Shown: positions 1-10,710, counted from the stretch's first letter. The stretch: DNA of 64,000 bases from an uncultured Gemmatimonadota bacterium (GCA_902826615.1 CADEFN010000001.1:682001-746000), one strand, 5' to 3'. A program made the numbers and translations. Notes: generated by a model from the letters alone, not told the origin.

Positions 1-1
1 C

Positions 2-886
2 AAGGGGGTGCGACTCCTCGGCTTTCGCCGTGAGCAGCGGCGCACCGTACCGACCGACGACAGGTTGCGGCTTTCGGTGCCGGCTCTCGAGGCGATGATT
101 CGTGACGACCGGGCGGCGGGGCGGCGTCCATTTTGTGTGGTGGCCAATGGCGGGACGACAAACACCGGAGCTGTAGACCCGCTGCACGAGATCGCGGATG
201 TGTGTGAGCGGGAGGGCCTCTGGATGCACATCGATGGTGCGTACGGCGCTGCTGCCGTGATTGTCGATCGTGGGCGAGAGGCGCTGCGCGGGATGGAACG
301 CGCCGACTCCATCACCCTCGACCCTCACAAGTGGCTCTTTCAGCCCTATGAAATCGGCTGTCTCCTGGTGCGCGATGCCCGCACGCTGCGTGCCGCGTTC
401 CGGCTCAATGATGATGACCACGCCGACTACCTCACCGACGTGGTCCGGCACATTTCGGACGAGGTGAACCTCTACGAGATGGGGCCGCAACTCACGCGCT
501 CGTTCAAGGCAGTCAAGCTCTGGCTCTCGCTGCGTGCCTTTGGGCTCTCCGAGTTCCGCCGCGCGGTTGATGTGGGCTTCGACATGGCCGATGAGGCGGA
601 GCGCTGTTTGCGCGAGGACAGCCGGTGGGAGATTGTGACACCGTCGCAGATGGGGGTGGTGACTTTCCGCTGGCGCGGGGACGGCTCGCTGTCCGATGCC
701 GAGCGCGATGCACGGACTCCGCACGTGGTGGACGCCATGCGTGAGGACGGGTACGCACTGATCATGTCGACGCAGCTCAAAGGGCGGCCAGCATTCCGCA
801 TTTGTGCAATCAACCCGGCCACCAACGCCCAGGAGATTCGTGAGGCCATTCGCCGGCTCGCGGGGTTCGCCGAGCGGCTTGGCTGA
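2..886 (+). CDS. Group II PLP-dependent decarboxylase, C-terminal part (5' end outside window)
   Basis: The reading frame is open from the window edge, so the N-terminal part of the protein lies to the left. What remains is the core and C-terminal part of a group II pyridoxal-phosphate amino-acid decarboxylase (the aromatic-L-amino-acid or glutamate decarboxylase superfamily). The cofactor lysine sits in DPHKW (lysine codon 329-331), and HIDGAYGAA upstream contains the aspartate that contacts the pyridine nitrogen. The substrate cannot be read from sequence: aromatic amino acids, glutamate and 2,4-diaminobutyrate are all possible in this family. The gene runs towards the TonB-plug gene and the two stop codons are about ten bases apart. 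A GTG at 8 would be a false start because the conserved frame continues upstream. Confidence 0.85.
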   Translation, partial: KGVRLLGFRREQRRTVPTDDRLRLSVPALEAMIRDDRAAGRRPFCVVANGGTTNTGAVDPLHEIADVCEREGLWMHIDGAYGAAAVIVDRGREALRGMERADSITLDPHKWLFQPYEIGCLLVRDARTLRAAFRLNDDDHADYLTDVVRHISDEVNLYEMGPQLTRSFKAVKLWLSLRAFGLSEFRRAVDVGFDMADEAERCLREDSRWEIVTPSQMGVVTFRWRGDGSLSDAERDARTPHVVDAMREDGYALIMSTQLKGRPAFRICAINPATNAQEIREAIRRLAGFAERLG

Positions 887-895
887 ACCCTCAGC

Positions 896-3412
896 CTACA
901 TGCCAACAACAAGCGAGAGTGCGAGGGACCGCATGCGGGGAAAGGGGTTCTGGGCCAGGCCGCGCTGCCCTACCGAACCCATCGAACGAGCGGATGCGTC
1001 ATATCCTTCGAGGGTGCTGAGGAGAAGCAGGTTGCGGCCCGCCAGCTCAACCCGGGTGCCATCGGGAATCCATCGCCCGGCCTTTCCGATGTTGCGCGAG
1101 AGCACGACTTCGCGCAGCACCGTGTATGAACCGTCCTGCAGGTAGTTCGCGCCTGGGCCATTCCGCCGCGCCAGTCCGCCGTCGGGGAGAGGGGACTGCA
1201 GCGAGCGATCACGAAGAATCTGCATGAAGTTCATCATGTCACCCCCATGCTCCCCGTCGATCTGTGTGGAGAGGGTCCAGCCGCGCCACGACACGCGATT
1301 TCGATTCGAGAAGACGTAGTCTGGTGCGAGGTCGCCGACCTTTTCCCCGGTATTGGCATCCCGAATGCTCGTGAAGGAGGCTCCGGCCTCCACAGCACGC
1401 CGGAGACTCTGGTCGCCAAAGGAGTAAGCGGTGGGGAAGAAGATGTTCCCGGCAAGAAACCGGGCGTAGGAGCGACCGGCCATGAACGATGCGCTCCACG
1501 GCACGCGGGCACTGCGCCGGGAGACAACCACAAGCTGTGCATCGATTCCACGATTCTGCAACCGCCCCGCTGCAATCGGAAAATTGGCGGAAGGAGGAAA
1601 GCTGGGTGAGGGCGGACCCGCCGAGTCTGAACGGCTTTGAAAAGCGTTCACGGACATGGTGACACGGTCGTGCGCGAGTTGTGCGACCAGCCCGCCTTCG
1701 ATATCGCGGCGCACCTCGCGCACGAAGCCTCGTCGAACAAAGGAGCCGATGAGAGACGGTCCCAGAACACTCTGAAGGTCGAGTGACGCACCTGAGGCTC
1801 GAGCGTGCAGCGCGCCCCAACCACCACGCAGCACACGCCACGATCCGGAGATCATGAATGCATGAAGCGGATCTGGGTCCTCTCCGACCCCTGAGGGTTC
1901 GTCGCGCCGAGCCGAGAGTGCAACAAGGGCACGCTCATCGGGTGCGGATGCCACGCTGCTGGCCCACCAACCGGACCACCCGCGCTTTGAGGAGTACGTC
2001 CGCTCCGCACGCGCCGGGTTACCGACGTACAGGGTGCGCTCTCCGTTCTCCTCCCAGCGTTGACTGGTATGTCCCGCTGCGAGGCCCACTGTGCCTCCAC
2101 GCAGCTGGCGCGAAGCATTGAGCCAGAGATCGCTGGTGCGTTCCTTGAAGTCCCTCTCAACATCGATGGCCCTCACATTCGGCTGCTGCAGCCCGAGCTC
2201 CGACAGCGACACGCCATCGCGTTGCGTCAGCCGGTGCAGTCCCCCGGTGGCATGGAACGCCACCTGACTCCGGCTTCCCTTCAGCAGATGGAGGTCAAGC
2301 CCTCCCTGGGTGACGTACTGCGTGGCACTACGTGGAGTGGGTACCCGCTCAGCAAGCGTGAGGGGATTCCCGGAAACGACCGTGGTGTCGGCGAAGAAGC
2401 CGGGCACGCCGCGCAGGTTCAGCCACGATGGAACCAACAGGGTGCCAAGCCGAAAGTCGATCGAAGGTCCGGTCCCATCCTGCAGCGGGTGATTGCCTTC
2501 GGTTTGCTGAATGAGCTGACTCGCCCGCATCTGCAGCCGGTCACCAGCGGTGTGCTCGACGAAGAGGCGCCCCGCACGAAAGTCGTCGCTGGTGCCGCGC
2601 ACCGGGAGTCCGGTGCTGCGGCTCACCAGACTCGCACTCCCTCGCGTGCCACCCCGGCCCGCACTGATGCGCGCCATGGTTTGGGCAGACGGGCGTACTC
2701 CACCAAAGACGAGGTCTTCTGTGTCGCAGAATCCATTGCACGAGTCCCATGAAGCCGCTCGCGCGGCCAGCGAGGGTGCCTGCACCCCACGGGCTTCCGC
2801 GGGCATTGTGGCGGCTTCGTCTCGCGTGAGACGTCGGGTTTCCAGCGTTTCTCCGATCATTGCGGCGCCGACGCGCTGGGATACACTGATATCGAATCCG
2901 AGGGCCGGGCGACGCGTCTCGATAACGATGGCACCTGCCGATGCACGTGTGCCGTACCTGGCCAGCGCACCCGCTCCGCGAATCACGATGACACGAGCAA
3001 TGTCAGCAAGGGGGAAGTCGGTGACACGCGTGAAATCGGCGTCGTTGTCAGAGGCGACGGCCGACTCGGCGGAAGCGTTGGTGGCAAGAGAGAACGAGAC
3101 GGGCACTCCATCCACGACCACCAGCGGGTTCACCCCCGTGTTGAGCGTCGAGCGACCGCGCAACACCACAGCCGGGGCGGCGCCGAACGCTCCCGATGAC
3201 GTCTGCCAGGTCATGCCGGGAACCCGGCCGAGCAAGGCCTCACCTAATGATGACGCACCGGACCGGCGCAATTCCTCTCCGCTGATCACCACGGCGTCGC
3301 TCCCGGCGAGCACACGGGAGGCATAGACGGTGTCGACGGTGAGGGGGAGCGACTGGCCCGCGCTCACCCGTGCCAGGCACAGCCCCATCACACCGAAGAC
3401 GCGAAGGTTCAC
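896..3412 (-). CDS. TonB-dependent receptor plug domain protein (downstream paralogue)
   Basis: 838-residue outer-membrane protein. A short hydrophobic N-terminus (MNLRVFGVMGLCLARVSAG) looks like a signal peptide. A TonB plug domain follows at about residues 35-170, with the typical stretch LGEALLGRVPGMTWQTSSG and a VVVDGVP element. The rest fits a beta-barrel and ends in the hydrophobic/aromatic pattern SLALSLVVGM expected of an outer-membrane barrel. The start is GTG and overlaps the stop of the upstream paralogue as GTGA, which implies translational coupling. There is no CarboxypepD_reg or STN domain in front of the plug and no SusD-like partner nearby, so a glycan-uptake role is not supported. 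The ligand is unknown. Confidence 0.85.
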   Translation of the reverse strand: MNLRVFGVMGLCLARVSAGQSLPLTVDTVYASRVLAGSDAVVISGEELRRSGASSLGEALLGRVPGMTWQTSSGAFGAAPAVVLRGRSTLNTGVNPLVVVDGVPVSFSLATNASAESAVASDNDADFTRVTDFPLADIARVIVIRGAGALARYGTRASAGAIVIETRRPALGFDISVSQRVGAAMIGETLETRRLTRDEAATMPAEARGVQAPSLAARAASWDSCNGFCDTEDLVFGGVRPSAQTMARISAGRGGTRGSASLVSRSTGLPVRGTSDDFRAGRLFVEHTAGDRLQMRASQLIQQTEGNHPLQDGTGPSIDFRLGTLLVPSWLNLRGVPGFFADTTVVSGNPLTLAERVPTPRSATQYVTQGGLDLHLLKGSRSQVAFHATGGLHRLTQRDGVSLSELGLQQPNVRAIDVERDFKERTSDLWLNASRQLRGGTVGLAAGHTSQRWEENGERTLYVGNPARAERTYSSKRGWSGWWASSVASAPDERALVALSARRDEPSGVGEDPDPLHAFMISGSWRVLRGGWGALHARASGASLDLQSVLGPSLIGSFVRRGFVREVRRDIEGGLVAQLAHDRVTMSVNAFQSRSDSAGPPSPSFPPSANFPIAAGRLQNRGIDAQLVVVSRRSARVPWSASFMAGRSYARFLAGNIFFPTAYSFGDQSLRRAVEAGASFTSIRDANTGEKVGDLAPDYVFSNRNRVSWRGWTLSTQIDGEHGGDMMNFMQILRDRSLQSPLPDGGLARRNGPGANYLQDGSYTVLREVVLSRNIGKAGRWIPDGTRVELAGRNLLLLSTLEGYDASARSMGSVGQRGLAQNPFPRMRSLALSLVVGM

Positions 3413-5931
3413 AAACCGAGCACCAATGACAGGGAAACAGTCCGGAGGCGCGGAAAGGCGTTGCGCGTGATGCCGCGCGTGGTCACCGGCCCGAAAGGAC
3501 GCGACGATGGATCGTAACCCTCGAGCGGGCTAAACACCAGCAGGTTGCGACCCGAGAGTTCGAGACGGCTGCCCGACGGTAGGGGTCCGCGCGATCCCCC
3601 AAGGTCACGTGACAGCACCACCTCCCGGAACGCCCAATAACGCCCGGACTGCGCGTACACCGGCGCCCCGGCCAGCGCGGAGTCGGCACGTGTCGCGCCG
3701 CCGTCGCGTAGCGGCGCGACGCGGGCCAGGTCTCGCGCATACTGCACGCTGTTCACGACCGTCCCGCCGAGCTCGCCATCGAGCTGTGCGGTCAGGCGCC
3801 AGCCGCCGTTTCGTATGTCAGTACTCTGCGAGAACACCAATGCTGGCAATGCATCTCCCAGATACACCGGGTCGGAATCGCGAATCTCCCAGATGGCGGT
3901 GGGGGAACGCCCTGGCGCGATGAATTGCCATGTGCCCGGCGCACCCGCGCTGTTTTGCAGAGGAGTGAATGGTGCAGTCCACAAAAAGCTGGCGCGCGAC
4001 ATGCCCGCGAGTGTCGTCAGCCGCCACCAACTGGATGCACGCTCGACGACGGAGAACTGCAGCCGGCCCTCGACCCCCCGATTCTGTAGCGTGCCGACGG
4101 CATCGAAGCGTGTGCCGGGTGGTGCACCCGACACGGGTTGTGCCGTCGCATTGGGGATGGTCTGCTGATACAACGTCACGGCCAGCTCTGTGCGGCCGTT
4201 CTGAAGTGCGAGGAGCAACCCGGACTCCAGATCGCGACGTTGTTCACGCCATGCACTCAACTCGCGGGCGGCTCCTGACAGCGCCTCCACATGGGACTCC
4301 ACCTGTCCCGCCGCGACGTGGAGTGCGAGGTATCCCGATGGTCTCGACACAAACCGCAAAGAGCCGGATGCCATCCAGGACAGCAGCCCCGGTTCCGACG
4401 CCGGCAGAGTCTGGGCGCGATCGCCTCGTGCACCCAGACGGATGCGTGCGCGCTCACGCCCGAGTCGCAGGTCTGACGCCGCCCACCAGCCACCGTGCTG
4501 GTATCGCCCCAGGGCGGACGACGCGATTTCGGACCCGCCTCCCCGCGTGAGATCGGACGCCCGCCGAGTCCACGCCTGGTGTGAGGCGCCGCCCGAGAGC
4601 AGCAGCCGGCTCTTCGCAATGTCCTGTCGGATGCTCATCCACCCCTCGGCGCTTTCCTCACGCAGGTCGGCAGCGATGTTGCGGAGGCCGAGGTTCCCAA
4701 ACGGTACAATGTCGACCGTGGTCAGGTCCACGCCGTCGCGCTGCGACAGTCGATGCAAGCCGGCAACGCCGTGCACCGACACCTCGCGGCGACTCGATCG
4801 CAGCAATGTCAGGTCGAGTGCACCCTGGGACACTAACTGCGACAGCTGCCGCGGTACCGGGACGCCGTTCACCAGGAAGACGGGGTTGGACCAAAGGAGT
4901 GACGTGTCCGTGAACGCTCCGGGCAAGCCATGCGGGTTGAGCCACGTGGGTACCGCGGCAACCCCAAACGTTCCGTTGGCACTGGGACCGGAGCCGTCCT
5001 GGAGTGGATGATTGCCGGAGGTGCGCTGAAACAGCTGTGATACGCGAATGCCGCCCCGCGAACCAAAGGTTTGCTGCAGGACCGCACGTCCGCCCGCCAT
5101 GTCGTCAGCCGAGCCGCGAACGGGGAGCGCCGTACGCCGACCCTGCATCGAGAGACCCAGTCGTGTGTGAGTGGTACCGGCCTCCAGCCGTGCCTGACTT
5201 TGCACCGAAACGCGACTGCCGCCGAACACCAGTGCCTCGTGATCGCAGTAGGCTCGGCACGATTGCCACGATGCCTCACGCGCGTCAGCCGTTTCGATGG
5301 GCGAGAAGGCCGGACCGAACGGCGGGCTGGCTATGGCTTCGTCGAGACCGAAGCGCCGGGCTTCGAGCTGTTCCCCGGGAGCAGCGGTGGAGACGCGTTG
5401 CTGCACCGCGAGATGGACACCACGTGACGGACGGCGTGTCTCGATCACGATCGCTCCGCTCATCGCACGCGGCCCATATCGCACGGCCGCGGCCGCGCCC
5501 CTGATCACCACCACACGTTCAACATCGGCAACAGGAAAGTCGGTGAGGCGTGTCCAGGTGGCTTCGACGGTGTTGCGGGCGCGAAGTGGGTCGCCGTTGA
5601 CGAGCGTCAGTGTCAGCGGCACACCGTCCACGAGCACCAGGGGATTGCTGGAGCCAAGCCAGGAGGAGAGTCCGCGCAGCTGTACACTCGGCAGTGCGCC
5701 AAAGGCACCAGATGACGTCTGGACTGTGAGCCCCGGGATCTTGCCCAGCAGTGCGTCACCTAACGAGTTGGCGCTGGCGCGACGTAACGCTGCCCCGTCG
5801 ACGACAAAGGTGTCGTCGTCGGTGACTTGCGAGGTGTCGGCGGTGGTGCGGACCACCTGTGCCGGAAGGCGGAAGGTCAGCGCCGATCCCAGGCAAACAC
5901 ACAGGGCGACGCATGCAGAACGAAACAACAT
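3409..5931 (-). CDS. TonB-dependent receptor plug domain protein (upstream paralogue)
   Basis: 840 residues from the chosen ATG at 5931. A longer frame exists, but its extra residues are arginine-rich and would bury the signal peptide MLFRSACVALCVCLGSAL. The plug domain contains SLGDALLGKIPGLTVQTSSG and LVLVDGVPLTL, nearly the same as in the downstream gene, so the two are tandem paralogues. The C-terminus LRTVSLSLVLGL has the outer-membrane barrel signature. It is the first gene of a two-gene unit: the next gene starts inside its stop codon. The 237 bases upstream, before the transketolase stop, must hold the promoter if the unit is not read through from there. The substrate is unknown. Confidence 0.85.
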   Translation of the reverse strand: MLFRSACVALCVCLGSALTFRLPAQVVRTTADTSQVTDDDTFVVDGAALRRASANSLGDALLGKIPGLTVQTSSGAFGALPSVQLRGLSSWLGSSNPLVLVDGVPLTLTLVNGDPLRARNTVEATWTRLTDFPVADVERVVVIRGAAAAVRYGPRAMSGAIVIETRRPSRGVHLAVQQRVSTAAPGEQLEARRFGLDEAIASPPFGPAFSPIETADAREASWQSCRAYCDHEALVFGGSRVSVQSQARLEAGTTHTRLGLSMQGRRTALPVRGSADDMAGGRAVLQQTFGSRGGIRVSQLFQRTSGNHPLQDGSGPSANGTFGVAAVPTWLNPHGLPGAFTDTSLLWSNPVFLVNGVPVPRQLSQLVSQGALDLTLLRSSRREVSVHGVAGLHRLSQRDGVDLTTVDIVPFGNLGLRNIAADLREESAEGWMSIRQDIAKSRLLLSGGASHQAWTRRASDLTRGGGSEIASSALGRYQHGGWWAASDLRLGRERARIRLGARGDRAQTLPASEPGLLSWMASGSLRFVSRPSGYLALHVAAGQVESHVEALSGAARELSAWREQRRDLESGLLLALQNGRTELAVTLYQQTIPNATAQPVSGAPPGTRFDAVGTLQNRGVEGRLQFSVVERASSWWRLTTLAGMSRASFLWTAPFTPLQNSAGAPGTWQFIAPGRSPTAIWEIRDSDPVYLGDALPALVFSQSTDIRNGGWRLTAQLDGELGGTVVNSVQYARDLARVAPLRDGGATRADSALAGAPVYAQSGRYWAFREVVLSRDLGGSRGPLPSGSRLELSGRNLLVFSPLEGYDPSSRPFGPVTTRGITRNAFPRLRTVSLSLVLGL

Positions 5932-6168
5932 GCGGGCAATATCGCCGATGCCGAGGATGTGGCAAAACCTTCCGCGGCATCTTGCATGAGTGCGTGAGGT
6001 GGGGCGCACAATGTCTGTGCGATGGCGCACCAAGCGAAGCTCAACAGGTCGAAATGCCCGCTACTGCGCGTGGGGCGACATCGGAGCGGGAATGCCCGTC
6101 GACGGGTCGCTGAAACACCACAGCCCCGGCAGATCGCCGAGGCTGTGAGTCGAGAAGCGCCTGCCGGA

Positions 6169-8193
6169 TCAGCCCAGATGTGCCCGCGCTGCTTCCACCA
6201 CACGCTCCGCCGTAATGCCGTACTCCTGGTACAGCCGTTCGAAGGGCGCGCTCGCACCAAACGTGTCGATGCCGATGACGGTGCCATTGTCCCCAACAAT
6301 CCGATGCCACGACATGGGATGCGCCGCCTCCACTGCCACACGCGGCACACCCGGCGGCAACACACTGTTCCGGTATTCCACCGGCTGTTGCAGGAACAAC
6401 TCGTGACTCGGCATGCTCACCACACGCGCCTTCACGCCGGAGTCGAGGAGTGTCTGCTGCGCCCTCATGGCGATGCCCACTTCTGACCCGCAGGCAAGCA
6501 GCACCACCTGGGGATTGTTGCACCCGCATGACGCCAGCAGGTATCCGCCGCGTGCCACCTCACTCGCCGCCCCGTTTCCGGAGCTGCGATCGAAGAGCGG
6601 GAGCTTCTGCCGTGTAAGTACCAGTGCGACCGGCCCGGTGGTATGCTGGAGGGCAAATCGCCACGCCTCGGCGGTTTCGTTGGCGTCGGCGGGACGCAGC
6701 ACCGTGAGATTGGGAATGCAGCGCAACGCCGTGAGATGTTCCACCGGCTGATGGGTAGGCCCATCTTCGCCCAGTCCGATGGAGTCGTGGGTGAAGACAT
6801 ACACCACACGCTGCTTCATCAGGGCCGCGAGACGAATGGCGGGGCGCATGTAATCGGCAAACACGAGAAAGGTGCCGCCGTAGGCGATCACGCCGCCATG
6901 CAGCTGCATGCCATTCATGATGGCACCCATGGCATGTTCGCGCACACCGAAGTGCACGTTGCGTCCGGCCGGTGTTTCCGCTGAGAAACGCGCGGAGTCC
7001 TTGAGCAGGGTGAGATTGGATCCGCTCAGGTCCGCCGACCCACCGATGAGTTCGGGTACCTTTGCCGCCAGGGCATTGAGCACAACACCCGACGCATTTC
7101 TCGACGCGATGTTGCCGTTCTCTGGTGTGAAGACGGGAATCGCCTGCTGCCAGCCGGCCGGCAGATTCCCCTGCATGCGACGCCCGAACTCCATGGCGTC
7201 GGCAGGGAAGGCTTTGGTGTAGGCGATGACCTGCTTGCGCCAGTCGTCGTGCGCCGCTGCCCCGCGGGCACACTGCCCGCGCCAGTGCGCGAGAGCCTCA
7301 TCGGGTACATGGAAGGGCTCGGGGTAGTGCCACCCATACGCCTGCTTGGTGAGTGCCACTTCGGCCGTGCCTAACGCTTCGCCATGTGCCTTGGCGCTGT
7401 CCTGCCGGTTGGGCGAGCCGTAGCCGATGTGAGTGCGGGTGATGATGAGGCTGGGCCGCGACGTATCGGCCCTTGCCGCAGCCACCGCCGCGTCAATCGC
7501 GCCGAGATCGTTTACGTCAGCGACATGCAGCACCTGCCAGCCGTAGCTCGCAAAACGCTGTGCCGCATCGTCACTCAGCGTCAGGTCCGTCGTCCCGTCA
7601 ATCGAAATGCGGTTGTCGTCGTAGAAGCCGATGAGTTTGCCAAGCTTGAAGTGCCCGGCAAACGACGCCGCCTCATGCGAGATGCCTTCCATGAGGCACC
7701 CGTCCCCGGCGATGAACCAGGTGTAGTGATCGACAATCGAATGTCCGTCGCGATTGAAGGTCGCGGCCAGATGGGCCTCGGCGGCGGCCATGCCCACGGC
7801 ATTCGCCAACCCCTGCCCCAAGGGGCCGGTGGTGGTTTCAACACCGGCGGTGTGTCCCCATTCCGGATGGCCCGGTGTTTTGCTCCCCCATTGCCTGAAG
7901 CGTTTGATCTCACTGAGCGGGAGATCGTAGCCGCTCATGTGCAGGGTGGCGTAGAGCAACATGCTGGCGTGCCCGTTGGAGAGCACAAAGCGGTCGCGAT
8001 TGGGCCACTGCGGATCAGCGGGATTGTGCCGCATGTGCCGCGTGTACAGCGCATAGGCCAGCGGAGCGAGCGCCATCGGCGCCCCGGGGTGCCCGCTTTC
8101 CGCTGCCTGAACGGCGTCCATGGCCAGCGTGCGGATCGTGTTGATACACAGCACGTCGAGCGACGTGGTCGTCGCGTCGGCGGAGAGGGTCAC
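6169..8193 (-). CDS. tkt: Transketolase
   Basis: Thiamine-diphosphate enzyme of the non-oxidative pentose phosphate pathway, transferring two-carbon units between ketoses and aldoses. With the GTG start at 8193 it has 674 residues, the normal family length. Motifs in order: [16 protein letters not shown] near the N-terminus, [14 protein letters not shown], the ThDP motif starting [13 protein letters not shown] and running to the asparagine of YDDNRIS, and GEDGPTHQP in the pyrimidine domain. A longer frame to 8439 exists, but the perfect AAAGGAG seven bases before the GTG decides the start. It stands alone, divergent from the M20 peptidase gene. Confidence 0.95.
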   Translation of the reverse strand: MTLSADATTTSLDVLCINTIRTLAMDAVQAAESGHPGAPMALAPLAYALYTRHMRHNPADPQWPNRDRFVLSNGHASMLLYATLHMSGYDLPLSEIKRFRQWGSKTPGHPEWGHTAGVETTTGPLGQGLANAVGMAAAEAHLAATFNRDGHSIVDHYTWFIAGDGCLMEGISHEAASFAGHFKLGKLIGFYDDNRISIDGTTDLTLSDDAAQRFASYGWQVLHVADVNDLGAIDAAVAAARADTSRPSLIITRTHIGYGSPNRQDSAKAHGEALGTAEVALTKQAYGWHYPEPFHVPDEALAHWRGQCARGAAAHDDWRKQVIAYTKAFPADAMEFGRRMQGNLPAGWQQAIPVFTPENGNIASRNASGVVLNALAAKVPELIGGSADLSGSNLTLLKDSARFSAETPAGRNVHFGVREHAMGAIMNGMQLHGGVIAYGGTFLVFADYMRPAIRLAALMKQRVVYVFTHDSIGLGEDGPTHQPVEHLTALRCIPNLTVLRPADANETAEAWRFALQHTTGPVALVLTRQKLPLFDRSSGNGAASEVARGGYLLASCGCNNPQVVLLACGSEVGIAMRAQQTLLDSGVKARVVSMPSHELFLQQPVEYRNSVLPPGVPRVAVEAAHPMSWHRIVGDNGTVIGIDTFGASAPFERLYQEYGITAERVVEAARAHLG

Positions 8194-8200
8194 CGGAGTA

Positions 8201-8207
8201 CTCCTTT
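8201..8207 (-). promoter_or_regulatory. Ribosome binding site deciding the transketolase start
   Basis: On the minus strand this reads AAAGGAG, seven bases before the GTG at 8193. It is one of the strongest Shine-Dalgarno sequences in the window and supports a start well inside the longest open frame. Confidence 0.7.
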
Positions 8208-8342
8208 GGGGGGGCCGTGCAGGGAGCCGAAAGCTAGCGATTCGGGGGGTTGAGGTGGAGACTTCCCCAAGTCGCGCCAGCACACCGTGCCGCGTCGGCT
8301 CGGGCCTTCTGTCCGCAGGACCACAGCACCTTTCGCACACCA

Positions 8343-9776
8343 ATGTCTCGAAAACGATTGCGTTGGACCCGTTCAGCGTTCCTCCTGGTGGCTGCGGCGA
8401 TTTCGGCGACGAGTGCCGGCGCTCAGCGCGCCTCAGCACACCCCGATAGTGCCCATCGGGCGGTGTTCAAGGAGCTCATCGAGCTCAACACCTCTCCCGA
8501 TGGCGGGCAGGTGTCTGCGGCGTCGCGCGCGGTGGCTCGGCGCCTGAAAGCGGTCGGCTACGCGGCCGCCGACGTCCAGGTGGTCGGACCGAATGCCCAA
8601 TGCCTCAACCTGGTGGCCACGCTGCGTGGCAAGGACCGCAACGCCAAACCGGTCCTTCTCATGGCGCACCTCGATGTGGTGAATGCGCGCCGCGCCGACT
8701 GGGTGCACGATCCCTTCGTGTTGCGCGAGGGCGAAGGCTTCTTTTACGGTCGCGGGTCGCTGGACAACAAGGCCGGTGCATCGGTGATTGTGGCCAACAT
8801 GGTACAGTGGAAACGCGAGCGTTTTGTGCCGGTGAGCGACGTGATCATGGTGCTCACCTGCGACGAGGAAACCAGCGCCACGAACGGTATTCAGTGGCTG
8901 CTCAAGAATGTGCCACGACTCAAGACGGCAGCCTACGCGCTCAACACCGACGCCGGTGGTGTGACAGTCACTGAGGCCGGACGCCACATCTTCGAGCTGC
9001 AGGCAGCGGAAAAGACGTACGTGAGTTTCGAGCTCACGGCCTCCAATCCCGGTGGGCACTCGTCGGTGCCCCGGCCGGACAACGCCATCTATGCACTGGC
9101 TGCCGCGCTCGGGCGCGTCGCTGCCCATCGCTTCCCGGTGCAGTACAACGAGGTCACGCGCACCTCATATGCGCGTGGTGCTGACTTTGAGACGGGTCAG
9201 CTGGCCGACGACATGCGCGCGGCCGGTCGTGGTGAGACGAGTGGGCCCGCCATCGAGCGACTCCTTGCCTCGCCGTACCAGGGCGCGGGGCTGCACACCA
9301 CCTGCGTCGCGACGATGCTGCGCGGTGGTCATGCCGAGAATGCGTTGCCGCAGTCGGCCACCGCCACCGTCAATTGCCGCATGATGCCCGGAACGGATGC
9401 CGAGCAGGTGCGTCAAACGCTGATCGGCGCGGCCGCCGACACATCGATCGTCGTCAAGCTCATCTACCCACCCACACCGTCCGGCGCTTCGCCGCTCCTC
9501 CCCGAGGTGATGCGGGTGGTGGAGACATTGTCGGCCGAGACGTGGGCCGGGAGTGTGGTGGTCCCGGGAATGTCCAATGGCGCGACCGACGGACTCTACC
9601 TGCGGAATGTTGGTGTGCCAGTGCTGGGTGTGGCCGCGATCGCCATGTTACCGGCTGATGAACGCGCGCATGGTCTCGACGAAAAGGTGCCGGTCAAGTC
9701 GCTCTACCAGTCGAGAGTGTTCTGGGACAAAATGGTGAAGAACCTCATGTCTCCCCCTGCCAAGCCTGTCTCATGA
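8343..9776 (+). CDS. Secreted M20 family metallopeptidase
   Basis: 477 residues with a signal peptide (hydrophobic [15 protein letters not shown]). It belongs to the M20/M25/M40 zinc amino- or carboxypeptidases. Metal and catalytic motifs are present in order: MAHLDVV (zinc histidine and the following aspartate), YGRGSLDNK (bridging aspartate), CDEETSA (catalytic glutamate and zinc glutamate), NTDAGG, and a late AHGLDE (histidine ligand). The dimerisation domain lies between about residues 220 and 350. The chosen ATG starts directly in front of the signal peptide. The stop overlaps the next gene's start as ATGA, so this is the first gene of a three-gene unit. It probably breaks down exported or imported peptides in the periplasm. 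Confidence 0.9.
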   Translation: MSRKRLRWTRSAFLLVAAAISATSAGAQRASAHPDSAHRAVFKELIELNTSPDGGQVSAASRAVARRLKAVGYAAADVQVVGPNAQCLNLVATLRGKDRNAKPVLLMAHLDVVNARRADWVHDPFVLREGEGFFYGRGSLDNKAGASVIVANMVQWKRERFVPVSDVIMVLTCDEETSATNGIQWLLKNVPRLKTAAYALNTDAGGVTVTEAGRHIFELQAAEKTYVSFELTASNPGGHSSVPRPDNAIYALAAALGRVAAHRFPVQYNEVTRTSYARGADFETGQLADDMRAAGRGETSGPAIERLLASPYQGAGLHTTCVATMLRGGHAENALPQSATATVNCRMMPGTDAEQVRQTLIGAAADTSIVVKLIYPPTPSGASPLLPEVMRVVETLSAETWAGSVVVPGMSNGATDGLYLRNVGVPVLGVAAIAMLPADERAHGLDEKVPVKSLYQSRVFWDKMVKNLMSPPAKPVS

Positions 9777-10234
9777 AGCGGCGATTCCTGCTCCCGGTCC
9801 TCCTGACGACCGCCTGCACCCGTGGGGAGTCCCGCGTTCCTGCCACGCCTGAATCGCCCGCCACTCCGGCTGCACCGCTGGCATGGGCGTTCGATGCACC
9901 TGCCGTTTGGGGTGATCGCGTACGTCTCGAAGACGCCACCGAGGCCACGCGGCACCTCTCCGCCAGGGTGTTCAACTATCTCCCGCGCGACACCACCATC
10001 GCACCACAAGGCGTGCTCGGCATCGTCGTGTTTGATTCAGCGCAGTGGGCACGGGCACGCGCCGAAGAAGGGCCACCACCCGGTGATTCGCTGGCCAGTG
10101 TGAATGGCCAGGTGTTTGTGGCTTCACTTCCACAGTCCAATCCCTTCGCACCCGCCAGCGCCGACTTTCTCGCCTTCGACTCGCTGACGGTCACGCTCGA
10201 CGCGGTCCGCCGCACCTTTCGGGTGCTCCCATGA
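9773..10234 (+). CDS. Hypothetical lipoprotein
   Basis: 153 residues. The N-terminus [15 protein letters not shown] has the charge-hydrophobic-cysteine layout of a lipoprotein signal with the cysteine at residue 15, followed by a Pro/Ala/Thr-rich linker. No known domain was recognised in the remainder. It overlaps both neighbours by four bases (ATGA at each end), so it is translated together with the M20 peptidase and the methyltransferase-like membrane protein. That coupling is the only functional hint. Confidence 0.7.
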   Translation: MKRRFLLPVLLTTACTRGESRVPATPESPATPAAPLAWAFDAPAVWGDRVRLEDATEATRHLSARVFNYLPRDTTIAPQGVLGIVVFDSAQWARARAEEGPPPGDSLASVNGQVFVASLPQSNPFAPASADFLAFDSLTVTLDAVRRTFRVLP

Positions 10235-10710
10235 GCGAAGCGCCGCGACCACCGCGCGACCGCGCCGACATTGTCGCACTCCCTCCCCTGATATATCTGG
10301 GCGGCCTGGTCCTCGGCTTTGTGCTCGAATCGTGGATGCCGACAACCTTCGGGGCACGCCTCGTGTGGAGCGCGGCGGGGATCGTGGCGATTGCCGCGGG
10401 AGCCGCGTTGGGGGTGTGGGGTGATCTGTCGATGAAACGCGCCGGCACCAGCCCATTCCCCTGGAAGCCGACGCAGGTCATCGTCGACCGCGGTCCGTAC
10501 GCCTGGACACGGAATCCGTTGTACGTGGCGCAGGCACTCATGCATGCCGGAATTGCCGCGTTAGGCGACTCGTGGTGGGCCATGGGAGCGCTTCTCCCCG
10601 TGCTGATCATTGTGCGGTACGGCGTCATCGGGCCGGAGGAGGAGTACCTCACACGAAAGTTCGGGGCCCCGTACCTCGAATACCTCGTCCGGGTGCGTCG
10701 CTGGTTCTAA
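10231..10710 (+). CDS. Isoprenylcysteine carboxyl methyltransferase-like membrane protein
   Basis: 159 residues with about four hydrophobic segments. The C-terminal half carries the family pattern of bacterial ICMT/phospholipid methyltransferase-like proteins: VDRGPYAWTRNPLYVA, then GPEEEYLTRKFGAPYLEY, then VRRWF at the end. In this family the RNP region and the EE pair bind S-adenosylmethionine and substrate. The substrate of bacterial members is mostly unknown; a lipid or small membrane molecule is likely. It is the last gene of the ATGA-coupled trio. Its stop overlaps the convergent GMC gene by four bases. Confidence 0.8.
   Translation: MSEAPRPPRDRADIVALPPLIYLGGLVLGFVLESWMPTTFGARLVWSAAGIVAIAAGAALGVWGDLSMKRAGTSPFPWKPTQVIVDRGPYAWTRNPLYVAQALMHAGIAALGDSWWAMGALLPVLIIVRYGVIGPEEEYLTRKFGAPYLEYLVRVRRWF

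Noticed and set aside
7384-8253. A 289-codon open frame antisense to transketolase
   Set aside because: It lies fully inside a highly conserved gene, has no recognisable motif and is typical of third-position GC bias on the opposite strand.
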